A DNA stretch of 64,000 nucleotides from Pseudovibrio axinellae. GTDB lineage: Bacteria; Pseudomonadota; Alphaproteobacteria; Rhizobiales; Stappiaceae. The stretch is from positions 62,001-126,000 of the forward strand of contig NZ_FOFM01000002.1 in assembly GCF_900110875.1 (NCBI RefSeq), given 5' to 3'. The notes beneath the pieces are model-generated. The model worked only from the letters and a program-made list of their open reading frames with translations. It did not search any database and was not told where the DNA came from. Shown in pieces: positions 53,741 to 62,318 of the stretch. Positions within the stretch are counted from its first letter, which is position 1, and each line of letters opens with the position of its first letter. Both the position numbers and the translations under genes were made by a program.

Positions 53741-54862
53741 ATGACCGAAACCATTCATCCCCCACAAGAAAAAGCTACTATCACTGGTATGAAGGGCCAT
53801 GGCTTTTATAGCGAACACTCTGCTCCGCAGTGGTCTTCGATTGCCTATTTGCATCCCTGGTTACAAGAGGCAGCCACAACCCTGCCGATACCGAGCGCGC
53901 ACACCCCTTTGTGCTTTGTCGGCATTGGCTGTTCTGAAGGCGCAAACTCCTTAAAGATCATGACTGAATTAGCGAAGGCAGCTCAACAACACTGCAAAAA
54001 CCCAATTCAAACGATCTATAGTGACCTGCCAGACAACGATTATTCCTCCTTGATGCATACAATAGGAAATCACGAGCGGCCGCCTTACACACAGTCATCG
54101 GTTTTTGGCAGCATTGTTCCCGGCTCTATGTATAACCAGCTTCTGCCGCCACACTCCGTCCATATGGCCTTCTCGTTCAACTCCGTTGCCTTCTTATCGC
54201 AGCGGCCTTTGCAGCGCATGCCCGGTTATATTCTGCCCAATGGGCCAAGCCCTTTAACAATGCACGGCTCCATGTCCCTACAGGAAAGGAAAGCCTGCGA
54301 TGAACAGGCGCAGCGCGATTTAGAAGCCTTCCTCAAGGCACGTGCAGAAGAGCTCGAGGCTGGCGGTAAGCTTCTACTGCAATCATTTGGGCGAAATGAT
54401 CAACACTCAACCACAGATGGCCTTCTTGATTCACTCAATGATGCCTTGAGAGATCATGTTGAATCAGGAAAAGTCCCGCATGACCTATACGAGCGCTATT
54501 ATCATCCTGTTTATTTGCGTAACCTTGATCAACTTTTGGAGCCTGTAACGCCGGGAATCGGTCGCCTATGCCAACTTTTCAGGGTGGAGAAGGCAGAGTG
54601 TTATGAAACGCTTGTTCCCTTCGTTGAACAGTTTAAACAAGACGGCGATGCAGCAAACTACGCCAAGCAAATGACGGGTTTCTTCAGAGCTTTTACCGAA
54701 GCAGGACTGAAAGGAGCCATAGGAGAAATGCCGAATGCCAACGCACTGCTCGAAAGCATCTACGCCCGTGCAGAAGAGCGGATAAGACAGGCACCGCACC
54801 TCTACGAATTTCACTACATTAGCGTTGCGGCTCTGCTTACAAGAACTGACAGTAAACAGTGA
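53741..54862 (+). CDS. SABATH-family SAM-dependent carboxyl methyltransferase
   Basis: A 373-residue protein that matches the SABATH fold best known from plant salicylate, jasmonate and theobromine methyltransferases. The family order is kept: MKGHGFYSEHSAPQWSSI, then FVGIGCSEGANSLKIM for SAM, IYSDLPDNDYSSLM, VPGSMYNQLLPPHSVHMAFSFNSVAFLSQRP, and a helical cap. Enzymes of this family methylate carboxyl groups of small acids or ring nitrogens. Plant-style pocket residues cannot be read by eye, so the substrate is open. It has no biosynthetic neighbours. Confidence 0.85.
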   Translation: MTETIHPPQEKATITGMKGHGFYSEHSAPQWSSIAYLHPWLQEAATTLPIPSAHTPLCFVGIGCSEGANSLKIMTELAKAAQQHCKNPIQTIYSDLPDNDYSSLMHTIGNHERPPYTQSSVFGSIVPGSMYNQLLPPHSVHMAFSFNSVAFLSQRPLQRMPGYILPNGPSPLTMHGSMSLQERKACDEQAQRDLEAFLKARAEELEAGGKLLLQSFGRNDQHSTTDGLLDSLNDALRDHVESGKVPHDLYERYYHPVYLRNLDQLLEPVTPGIGRLCQLFRVEKAECYETLVPFVEQFKQDGDAANYAKQMTGFFRAFTEAGLKGAIGEMPNANALLESIYARAEERIRQAPHLYEFHYISVAALLTRTDSKQ

Positions 54863-55001
54863 ACTGTACCACTCGGCTTTACCTCAATGTCGGGGCGAGT
54901 CATATTCCAAAAAATTGGCATTTGGACTGTTGAGTTGTTGCAGTCTGCGCCCCACATTGTGATGCAATAACTTGCCCCCTATGTACCAAAGGAACATATT
55001 T

Positions 55002-55541
55002 ATGATCGACGGAACCAAGCTCTTCTTTCAGCTGCTCCGCATTGCTGTTGGTTTCTCGCTCGCACTCATTGCAGCTGGCTTGTTCCTCTCATGGGGCTTT
55101 TTTCAGACCCTCAAAATTCACGACGGAGCTGAGGCAGACCTCATTCAGCTTTTAGCCATCATATGGAGCACCTTCATCTCTGCAAGCGTCATCGGCGCGC
55201 TTTCGCTCATCCCAAGCGGGTTTGCCATAGGGTTTGCCGAACTCATGAAATGGAAAAGCGTGATCTACCACGTTGCTGCAGGTGGAATCATTGCCCTGAT
55301 TCTCTGGAGTATTGGCGGAACATTTCCAGCTGATTTCTTTTATGCGTCCAACGAAACCGGCAGTATCTTCACCTTTTCCGGCCCGGCAACACCTACCCCA
55401 CCTGTAGATGGCCTACGACCCGGCTCTTCTGTTGCAGCTTCCGCTGGGTTTATCGCGGGTTTTGTCTACTGGGTCATTGCAGGCCGAGCATCTGGCAGCT
55501 GGTGGCTTAAAAAACCTCATGACCATGGCCCAATCAGCTGA
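55002..55541 (+). CDS. Hypothetical multi-pass membrane protein
   Basis: About 179 residues from the ATG at 55002, which follows AAAGGAAC. It has about four hydrophobic helices (IAVGFSLALIAAGLFLSWGF, WSTFISASVIGALSLIPSGFAIGF, VIYHVAAGGIIALILWSIGGTF and AASAGFIAGFVYWVIAGRASG). No domain is recognised. It lies 140 bases after the SABATH gene on the same strand but shows no other tie to it. Confidence 0.75.
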   Translation: MIDGTKLFFQLLRIAVGFSLALIAAGLFLSWGFFQTLKIHDGAEADLIQLLAIIWSTFISASVIGALSLIPSGFAIGFAELMKWKSVIYHVAAGGIIALILWSIGGTFPADFFYASNETGSIFTFSGPATPTPPVDGLRPGSSVAASAGFIAGFVYWVIAGRASGSWWLKKPHDHGPIS

Positions 55542-55683
55542 TGTTTGATCAAATTGGAATAACTATAAATTATAGGCCAAAAGTGCAATATGTAGCTTGC
55601 ATGCTCTAAGAAACAAAGTGTAGTTTGCCGCCGATCGATTGAAAAGAAATTGAACACATTGATTTGCAAATAAAAGGCATACT

Positions 55684-55995
55684 ATGAACAAAGCAAATTA
55701 CTTTATGCAGCTTAAAGCCCTTCGCGACACAGTCTCAGCTGACAAGCGTGAAGAGTTTGACATGCTGTTCGCAGGTAAAGAAAAGAACCCTGTTGTTGCG
55801 CTGGTTCTTGGCCTGTTCCTTGGTAGCTTCGGCATTGATCGCTTCTACTGTAGCCAGGTTGTGCTTGGCATTTTGAAACTCATCACTTTAGGCGGTCTGG
55901 GCATCTGGACACTGATAGACTGGTTCTTGATCATGGGCGCAGCACGTCGCCGCAACCTTGTGATCGCTAGCGAAACAGCGCTCTTCGTAAAATAA
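55684..55995 (+). CDS. TM2 domain-containing membrane protein
   Basis: A 103-residue protein. After about 35 mostly charged residues comes the TM2 signature, NPVVALVLGLFLGSFGIDRFYCSQVVLGILKLITLGGLGIWTLIDWFLIM: two helices joined by the GxDRFY loop. TM2 proteins are small membrane proteins of unknown function. It has its own upstream region and ends right at a bidirectional terminator. Confidence 0.88.
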   Translation: MNKANYFMQLKALRDTVSADKREEFDMLFAGKEKNPVVALVLGLFLGSFGIDRFYCSQVVLGILKLITLGGLGIWTLIDWFLIMGAARRRNLVIASETALFVK

Positions 55996-56032
55996 AAAAA
56001 AGCCGAGGCCCGCAAAGGGCCTCGGCTTTTTT
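55996..56032. terminator. Bidirectional terminator between TM2 gene and metal ATPase
   Basis: A stem of 15 or more pairs (AAAAAGCCGAGGCCC against GGGCCTCGGCTTTTT) with A- and T-runs outside. Confidence 0.92.
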
Positions 56033-56063
56033 CCTAACTGTTCTTCTAAGGTGCAAACTAGCC

Positions 56064-58475
56064 TTACTTATCCTTCAACAGCCTCATGGCGTTCGTCACA
56101 ACGATAAGCGTTGCACCGACATCACCAAGAATAGCAGCCCAAAGACTAGCAAATCCGACCATTGTCAGCAGGACCAAAATACCCTTCACAATGAACGCGA
56201 AGGCAATATTCTGATGAATAATTTTCAAGGTCCGCTTAGAGTGGTGGATCAACCAAGGCAGGCGAGAAAGATCATCTTTCATCAGCGCGATATCTGCCGT
56301 TTCAATCGCAGCATCTGAGCCAATAGCCCCCATAGCCACACCGAAGCTAGCACGCGCCATCGCAGGGGCATCGTTCACACCATCACCGATCATCCCAACA
56401 GTTTCGTATTCCTGCGAGAGCTGCTCAACCAGCGAAACCTTATCTTCCGGCAGCAACTCTGCCCGCACTTCGTCAATACCAACCGCAGCTGCAACACGTT
56501 CTGCTGTTGCTTTGTTGTCCCCGGTCAGCATCACCAGCTTTTCAACACCAGCTTCATGCAGTTGGGCGACCAGCTCCTGAGCAGTATCGCGAATGGTATC
56601 AGAAAGTGCGATCAAACCGCAGACATGATCATCAGTACCGACGGCAACAACCGTTTTACCGGCAGCTTCAAGCTCCCTTGCCTTGGCATCGGCTTCACCA
56701 ATATCAAAGTCTTTTTCGTTCAAGAAACGACGAGACCCCAACCAGTAGCTCTTGCCATTGCGCTGGCCAGAGAGACCGCGACCTGGCAACAACTCTACAT
56801 TCTCAGCTGTTTGGTATTCAACGCCATCTTCTTTCGCTCGCGTCAAAATCGCTTCAGCCAATGGGTGCGAGCTACGCGCTTCCAAGGATGCAGCACGCGT
56901 AAGCAGCTCTTCAACACTATGACCAGACAGCGGGTAAACATCTGTTACTGCAGGCAGGCCATTAGTGATGGTACCAGTTTTATCGAAAGCCAAGGCCTTC
57001 AGCCTGGCTGGCAATTCCAGAAATACGCCACCTTTGATGAGCACCCCATTACGGGCTGCCGAGGTAAGGCCAGCAACGATAGAGACAGGCGTGGAAATAA
57101 CCAGGGCACATGGGCAGGCAATCACAAGCAACACGAGTGCTCGATAGAACCAGTCCATCCAGGCTGCACCAAATACAAGCGGAGGAACCACAGCAAGCAA
57201 GATAGCCAGTGCCATCACTGCCGGAGTGTAAACACGAGCAAACTTCTCAACCCACTGCTCTGCTGCTGCACGTCTGGCCTGCGCCTCACTCACCATCCGA
57301 ATGATACGCGCAAGCATGGTATCATCTGCGCCTTTGGTTGCTTCTACCTCGAAGCTACCCTCGCCGTTGATGGTACCAGCATACACGTCATCGCCAGCTT
57401 CCTTCATCACCGGAACACTCTCACCAGTAATTGGAGCCTGATCGACGCTACCGACACCTTTGCGCACAACACCATCAAGAGGGATACGATCCCCACCCCG
57501 CACCACAAAGGTCGCGCCTGGCTTCACAGTGTCGGCTGGAACATCTTCTTCGCTCCCGTTAGGCTTAAGCAAACGCACGACACTTGGTGCAATATCCATA
57601 AGCGCGGCAACGGCCTTGCGTGCCCGCCCAACGCTCCAGCTTTCCAGATAAAGGGAGAGCGAAAACAGGAAAGCAACCGTGGCACCTTCAAACCATTCGC
57701 CAATACCAATTGCACCAGCAACGGCAACCAGCATCAAAAGGTTCATATCAGGTCGCAACGTTTTCAGCGCATACCACCCTTTAGGAGCCACGAGCCTCAA
57801 ACCTGCAACGATTGCAAGCATATACAGTACTTCAACGGGTCCAGACGGGACTTTTTCAAAGATACTGAAGACATCCGCAGAGCTCGTCCCAGAAACATAA
57901 TAAGCGACTTGAACGATGAGAGCGGCTGCCCAAAATAAGCCACTAGCAACGGTGAACGTTCCAAGGCGCCAGTGTTGTTTTGCACGCGCATCAGCTGCTT
58001 CCTGTTCAATAAACAACGCAGCTTTCATACCCGTAGTGTTCACGGCTTTGACGATCAAGTCATCCGCAACGCCCCGAGCAACGGGAGATACGATCATCTT
58101 TCCGTTCAAAACATCAAAGGCAAGGTATTCAGGGTCGCCAACGACTGGCCCAACCACGCGGCGAAGAATACTCATCTCTTCTGCACAGCACAGACCCTCA
58201 ACGCGAAACGAACGAGAGCCTTTCCAGTTGGTTACATCAGGAATAGCCGCTTCATCCTTGCTGGCACACCCACAGCCAGTGTGCACATGAACAGCGGTTT
58301 CCTCATGTTTATCTTCAGCGGAGCAGCATTCGCTTTTGGCAGCCGTTTCATGAGAGGTGCAGCAGGAGGTCTTCTGCTCCTCTGCTTCGCTTTTGCCAGA
58401 ACAGCACCCTTTGGTGTGTTGCTCCTCCAAATCATCAGGCAAAATCTGTTGGCCTCGAGTTTCTGCGTTGGACAT
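56064..58475 (-). CDS. Zn/Cd/Pb-type heavy-metal P-type ATPase
   Basis: A 803-residue P1B ATPase exporting soft divalent metals. The N-terminus is unusually Cys/His rich: CC pairs at about 24-25, 38-39 and 50-51, then HVHTGCGCAS. The HMA domain carries CCxxE (GLCCAEE at about 94-100), a form tied to Pb/Cd/Zn export. The core has CPCALVISTP in a helix, DKTGTITNG with the phosphorylated Asp, HPLAEAIL, and GDGVNDAPAMA. The start chosen has GGAG seven bases upstream; an earlier ATG (58487) overlaps that site. A MerR-type promoter lies upstream. Confidence 0.94.
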   Translation of the reverse strand: MSNAETRGQQILPDDLEEQHTKGCCSGKSEAEEQKTSCCTSHETAAKSECCSAEDKHEETAVHVHTGCGCASKDEAAIPDVTNWKGSRSFRVEGLCCAEEMSILRRVVGPVVGDPEYLAFDVLNGKMIVSPVARGVADDLIVKAVNTTGMKAALFIEQEAADARAKQHWRLGTFTVASGLFWAAALIVQVAYYVSGTSSADVFSIFEKVPSGPVEVLYMLAIVAGLRLVAPKGWYALKTLRPDMNLLMLVAVAGAIGIGEWFEGATVAFLFSLSLYLESWSVGRARKAVAALMDIAPSVVRLLKPNGSEEDVPADTVKPGATFVVRGGDRIPLDGVVRKGVGSVDQAPITGESVPVMKEAGDDVYAGTINGEGSFEVEATKGADDTMLARIIRMVSEAQARRAAAEQWVEKFARVYTPAVMALAILLAVVPPLVFGAAWMDWFYRALVLLVIACPCALVISTPVSIVAGLTSAARNGVLIKGGVFLELPARLKALAFDKTGTITNGLPAVTDVYPLSGHSVEELLTRAASLEARSSHPLAEAILTRAKEDGVEYQTAENVELLPGRGLSGQRNGKSYWLGSRRFLNEKDFDIGEADAKARELEAAGKTVVAVGTDDHVCGLIALSDTIRDTAQELVAQLHEAGVEKLVMLTGDNKATAERVAAAVGIDEVRAELLPEDKVSLVEQLSQEYETVGMIGDGVNDAPAMARASFGVAMGAIGSDAAIETADIALMKDDLSRLPWLIHHSKRTLKIIHQNIAFAFIVKGILVLLTMVGFASLWAAILGDVGATLIVVTNAMRLLKDK

Positions 58476-58508
58476 CTTCCGCTCCATGCAATTTCTTCAT
58501 TGCAAGAG

Positions 58509-58539
58509 AAGATAAGACCTCTAGTCGCTGTAGCTTCAA
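58509..58539 (-). promoter_or_regulatory. MerR-family-controlled promoter of the metal ATPase
   Basis: Minus strand: TTGAAG and TATCTT separated by 19 bases, with CTACAGCGACTAGAGG in the spacer, which resembles CadR/PbrR/ZntR operators. The long spacer is the hallmark of MerR-type activation. Confidence 0.72.
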
Positions 58540-58619
58540 GTGCAAAAATGCCGTTTCATGAATTTTCTTTTGTGCGATAACACGACTTTGCCAAGCTCCT
58601 TTGACGAGGCCTTCATGTT

Positions 58620-59066
58620 TTAGGGCTTTTTGGCATGTTTGTTGGCGTACTTGAGCATTCGCTCAAGCATTGGCATCAGTTGCTTTTTCTCATCCTCGGA
58701 AAAGTCAGAGAGAAGAACCCCGTTCACGTGTTGGTACATATCGATAAGATGAGACAGTTCTTGGCCCTTAGGTGTCAGATGGATCTTAACCAGCCTTTTA
58801 TCATCCTCCACCGTATTTCGGCCAACCAGTCCCTTGCTCTCCATACGGTCCAACAAACGAGAAAGCGCAGCCGTTTTCTTTCCCGAATATTCCGAGAGCG
58901 TCGATACACTCAACCCATCTTGCCTCCATAAAGCAGAAAGCACGACCCATTGCGCTAATGATAGCTCGTAGGGACGTAAGTAGTCTTCTGCCAGCGCACA
59001 AGCAGCGTCGGAAAGCGCGTGAAGCAATCGACCCATAGAAGGTAAATATGAGATCTTTTCGGTCAT
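58620..59066 (-). CDS. MarR family transcriptional regulator
   Basis: A 148-residue winged-helix regulator of the MarR type: LAQWVVLSALWRQDGLSVSTLSEYSGKKTAALSRLLDRMESKGLVGRNTVEDDKRLVKIHLTPKG, with helices at both ends for dimerisation. It is divergent from a cytochrome b561 gene, and a 16-base palindrome lies between them, so it probably represses both. The ligand is unknown. The metal ATPase gene lies downstream on the same strand but has its own promoter. Confidence 0.92.
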   Translation of the reverse strand: MTEKISYLPSMGRLLHALSDAACALAEDYLRPYELSLAQWVVLSALWRQDGLSVSTLSEYSGKKTAALSRLLDRMESKGLVGRNTVEDDKRLVKIHLTPKGQELSHLIDMYQHVNGVLLSDFSEDEKKQLMPMLERMLKYANKHAKKP

Positions 59067-59099
59067 TGAATTCCTGAATACTTTGAATTTATTATATTA

Positions 59100-59129
59100 T
59101 TGACTTCTAATTTACATGTAAATTAAAAT
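59100..59129 (+). promoter_or_regulatory. Promoter of the cytochrome b561 gene overlapping the MarR operator
   Basis: TTGACT and TAAAAT with an 18-base spacer that is almost filled by the palindrome at 59109-59124, so a bound repressor would block RNA polymerase. Confidence 0.6.
59109..59124. promoter_or_regulatory. Palindromic MarR operator candidate
   Basis: Perfect 16-base palindrome AATTTACATGTAAATT, 42 bases from the marR start and 36 from the cytochrome gene start. Confidence 0.65.
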
Positions 59130-59160
59130 CATTTCAGTCCTACCGCCAAAGGTGATTCTA

Positions 59161-59682
59161 ATGTCTGTACCACGTAAATATACCCGCCCGACGATCATCC
59201 TTCACTGGTTGTTCGCCGTCACAATCATTGCTGTATTCGTTCTTGGGAAAGTAATGGAAGATACAGCCGCATCTCCTGAGAAGCTTAACATCTTCATGTC
59301 ACACGCAGGGCTCGGGGCTCTTACTGGCCTTTTTCTGGTCTACCGCATCATTTTACTGTTTAAGCATCCGCGCCCCAAACCAGACCCAAAATGGGGAATT
59401 GTTATGATCAGCCTCTCACGACTGATCCACCTGCTTCTCTATCTGGCACCACTCGCCCTCGTCCTGTCTGGCATGAGCATGTCGTTGCTAGCAGGGCTAA
59501 TGGAACTGGCAATTGCAGGAGACTGGCAGGCATGGCCGGAACACATCACGATCTCACCGGCTGCGGTTCACGGCCTTGCAGCGCCAGTGCTACTTGCCTC
59601 GTTCGCTCTACACGTGATTGGCGCGCTATATCATCAGTTCATCTTGAAAGATAATCTCGTCGCCCGAATGAAGCCCGCCTAG
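59161..59682 (+). CDS. Cytochrome b561 family protein
   Basis: A 173-residue integral membrane protein with four helices and the haem-ligand histidines expected of bacterial b561: H near ILHWLFAV in helix 1, H in MSHAGLG in helix 2, and H residues in AAVHGLAAP and LHVIGALYHQF at the end. It would carry electrons, for example from ubiquinol. The ATG at 59161 is preceded by AAAGGTGA. The divergent MarR gene probably regulates it. Confidence 0.88.
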   Translation: MSVPRKYTRPTIILHWLFAVTIIAVFVLGKVMEDTAASPEKLNIFMSHAGLGALTGLFLVYRIILLFKHPRPKPDPKWGIVMISLSRLIHLLLYLAPLALVLSGMSMSLLAGLMELAIAGDWQAWPEHITISPAAVHGLAAPVLLASFALHVIGALYHQFILKDNLVARMKPA

Positions 59683-59737
59683 TGCCCATTCCCTAAACCA
59701 GGTACCGGCTCAGGCTTAAAGCGCTTTAAGCAATGTG

Positions 59738-59766
59738 AAGGCACCTACAATTTGTAGATGCCTTCC
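59738..59766 (-). terminator. Hairpin spanning the end of folK
   Basis: Imperfect 14-pair stem (GAAGGCA and CTACAA against TTGTAG and TGCCTTC, one mismatch) that contains the folK stop codon at 59745-59747. A second palindrome (CTTAAAGCGCTTTAAG) lies just downstream at 59715-59730. Terminator-like without a clear T-run. Confidence 0.5.
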
Positions 59767-60236
59767 TTATCTATACATACTTCAAGAGCTGCTGCCGCCG
59801 TCTGTCCACCCAAAAGCGGAGCCTCAGACCAAATTTCGGTGAGCGGTATCAAAACAAAAGCCCGCTCTCCCATACGAGGATGCGGCACCTGAAGTCCCTC
59901 TTCCTCGACACTTGCATGGTCGTAGATCAACAAATCGATATCGATGGTACGAGGGCCCCAACGCACGTCACGCACGCGGCCGAGCTGCTTTTCAACGTCC
60001 AGTCCCGCATTCAAGAGTGCGCGCGGTGAAAGAACGGTCTCCACAATAATACAACAATTGCGATAATCATCTTGCGGCACAGGCCCCCAGGGGGGCGTGC
60101 GGTAGTCTGAAGATTTCTGTAGGACAGATATTCCCTCGACAGCATCCAGTGCGGCCACCGCGCTGTCGATATTCGATTTTGTGTCGCCAAGGTTTGACCC
60201 CAAACCAAGGGCTGCAACAATCTTTTCTTGTGTCAT
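59745..60236 (-). CDS. folK: 2-amino-4-hydroxy-6-hydroxymethyldihydropteridine pyrophosphokinase
   Basis: Transfers pyrophosphate from ATP to hydroxymethyl-dihydropterin in folate synthesis. A 163-residue protein with LGLGSNLGDTKSNID, SSDYRTPPWGPVPQDDYRNCCIIVET, and the metal-binding RTIDIDLLIYDHA followed by PHPRMGERAFVLIPL. Its partner folP lies 1.1 kb upstream on the same strand. The usual folB between them is not found. Confidence 0.95.
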   Translation of the reverse strand: MTQEKIVAALGLGSNLGDTKSNIDSAVAALDAVEGISVLQKSSDYRTPPWGPVPQDDYRNCCIIVETVLSPRALLNAGLDVEKQLGRVRDVRWGPRTIDIDLLIYDHASVEEEGLQVPHPRMGERAFVLIPLTEIWSEAPLLGGQTAAAALEVCIDKEGIYKL

Positions 60237-60290
60237 TATTCGCTGCTGTCTAGTCGTGTTTTCTGAGGAGGTTGATCACAACCCTCTGTA

Positions 60291-60926
60291 TCAGGAGATA
60301 GCCTCAGTTATAGCAACTTCTTGCCCAATAGCTTTTGCAGAGCTAACGCTATCCTCGGAAATCAAACCCGCGACCAATATAGCAAAATAACCCATCAGCT
60401 CAAACATTTCCTCCCAAACAAGGTTGGACTGAATAGGAAGCAGCTCTTTTTCAAAAAAGTCACCAAGGAGAACGAACACAAATGAAGCGATTGCCCAGAA
60501 AAAGTTTGGAGTAGCCATAAAGCCACGGAACAATTGCCAGGAGCAGCTTATATTCCGAAGCCACTTAATAACAACAACACCTAGGATTGGAGTTACAATA
60601 ACACCAGTGAGAATCATCAGCCCGAGTTCAAGGCTTCTTTCAGCCCCATAGACCTTTAAAAACGAGGTCTCCCGTCCAAGCACGACAAAACTAAGCATCG
60701 CGAAAAACACAGCGATCGTGTAATGAATGCTCTCACCTTGTACAGCCTGCTTCTTTTTGTTGATTGCCAACCTGCCCCACACCAGTGTGCTTGCAACCAT
60801 CAAGAGTGCCTGTGCCAGCTCAAAAGGGCCGAGCTCCAAGAATAAGTACGGACTTGGGTTAATCGAGAAATAAGCCCCTAACAAAACCAGCGCCGCGATA
60901 AAAATCAAACCAGTTTTATTATTCAC
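60291..60926 (-). CDS. Hypothetical multi-pass membrane protein between folP and folK
   Basis: A 211-residue protein with about six hydrophobic helices. Conserved-looking polar spots inside membrane segments are LSFVVLGRETSFLKVYG and LLGDFFEKEL...VWEEMFELMGYFAILV, which suggest a functional site. I do not recognise the family. It occupies the place where folB normally sits, with 54 bases to folK. Confidence 0.7.
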   Translation of the reverse strand: MNNKTGLIFIAALVLLGAYFSINPSPYLFLELGPFELAQALLMVASTLVWGRLAINKKKQAVQGESIHYTIAVFFAMLSFVVLGRETSFLKVYGAERSLELGLMILTGVIVTPILGVVVIKWLRNISCSWQLFRGFMATPNFFWAIASFVFVLLGDFFEKELLPIQSNLVWEEMFELMGYFAILVAGLISEDSVSSAKAIGQEVAITEAIS

Positions 60927-61364
60927 TTGAACTCACCTCACTTCTCGGGCGCAATCTGCCCTGACTTGCCAATCGGCATGTTCAGAGCGCCACAATGTGC
61001 AACCAAGAAGGCTTCACCGCTCAAAGCGGATCAGACACATAACTTGTGGGTTAACGATTGGGCCCCAATAATTAGCCAGTAAATTATAGGCCTGAGAGAA
61101 AAACTAACCAAGGAAATTCTGGGGTTTTGGCTCAAGTTTTTTAAGAGCTGCCCTATATCAACAAGGATTTTCGCTGAAGGGTTCTCTTTTAGCCCCTCTT
61201 CGAAGAGGGCTCAATATTACTAATGAGAAGCACATAAGCATAACAACTTATAGCGCTCTGTGCGTGGGGTTGAGCGAAACTCACCAGCCTTCAAGCGATA
61301 CCAACTCACCAGCAGCGCGCACAAACGAGTTCCAGTTTGTGCCTCCAACCTCAAAGGCATCAGC
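60927..61364. other. Region between folP and the membrane protein gene
   Basis: About 440 bases with no convincing gene. There is a hairpin at 61191-61211 (AGCCC-TCTT against AAGA-GGGCT). A short open minus-strand stretch ending near 60950 (FLVAHCGALNMPIGK) has no start or family support. No trace of folB was found by eye. Confidence 0.45.
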
Positions 61365-62189
61365 TCAGCGCAGATCCCCGCCGAGCTCTTTCATTGCTTG
61401 GAAAATGCGTACAGCATCTACATGTGGCTTCACATCATGCACGCGCAAAATCTGTGCCCCGTTTTGAAGTGCAAGCGTGTGTACTGCAAGCGTGCCCGCC
61501 ATGCGCTCTTGAGCTTCATTATTCAACACATGCCCAATCATCCGCTTGCGCGAAGCCCCTGCAAGGATAGGACAGCCAAATTTTTGCAGCTCCGTTAGTC
61601 TGCTCAAAACCTGATAGTTCTGCTGGAGAGTTTTCCCGAAGCCGAAACCTGGATCAAGAACCTGGAGTTCCTCTGGAATGCCTGCATCAGAAGCAAGCCT
61701 TAAAGACTTCTCAAAGAAGCGGTCGATATCACTCATGATATCCAGCTTCTCATCCACCTCAGTGCGGTTATGCATCATAATCACTGGCACCCCAGCATCC
61801 GCCACAGCACCAGCCATCTCAGGGTCTTTTTGCAAACCCCAAACGTCATTCACGATATGCGCTCCAGCTTTGCAAGCTTCAGCAGCAACACACGCCTTAT
61901 AAGTATCAATAGAAATTAGTACGGGAAGTTCTTTGATCAGCTCTAGAACCGGAAGAACACGCTCCAGCTCGTCATGCTCCTGAACGATAGTCGCTCCGGG
62001 CCGCGTGCTTTCACCGCCAACATCAATGATATCAGCGCCCTCAGCGATCATTTCACGCGCGTGCGCCAACGCCATTGCTGGCGCATCAAACTGACCGCCA
62101 TCGGAAAAGCTATCTGGAGTGACATTCAATATGCCCATGACGAGCGGACGCTGAGAGCTCTCCAGAAATCCATGATCAAACTCTGCCAT
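61365..62189 (-). CDS. folP: Dihydropteroate synthase
   Basis: Condenses hydroxymethyl-dihydropterin pyrophosphate with p-aminobenzoate; the sulfonamide target. A 274-residue protein with the pterin motif VMGILNVTPDSFSDGGQF, DIIDVGGESTRPGA (the phosphate/sulfa loop), then ISIDTYKACVAAEACKAGAHIVNDVWGLQ, DPGFGFGKTLQQNYQVL and ILAGASRKRMIG. It has the family length. folK lies downstream on the same strand, separated by a membrane protein gene. Confidence 0.96.
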   Translation of the reverse strand: MAEFDHGFLESSQRPLVMGILNVTPDSFSDGGQFDAPAMALAHAREMIAEGADIIDVGGESTRPGATIVQEHDELERVLPVLELIKELPVLISIDTYKACVAAEACKAGAHIVNDVWGLQKDPEMAGAVADAGVPVIMMHNRTEVDEKLDIMSDIDRFFEKSLRLASDAGIPEELQVLDPGFGFGKTLQQNYQVLSRLTELQKFGCPILAGASRKRMIGHVLNNEAQERMAGTLAVHTLALQNGAQILRVHDVKPHVDAVRIFQAMKELGGDLR

Positions 62190-62318
62190 AAGGGTTCCCT
62201 CCCAATTCCTGGCCCCTCATAGCCTCCCCTTGCCTTCGTTTCCAGCAAAATAAGCGCCATACCGACGACTTTGCAATAAGTGCTGGGTGTAGACTATCAC
62301 TGCTTACCGCGAGCATTA

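Noticed and set aside
56556-57938. A 460-codon open frame on the plus strand
   Set aside because: It lies wholly antisense to the P-type ATPase, has a composition unlike proteins (rich in Cys, His and Arg) and no ribosome site.
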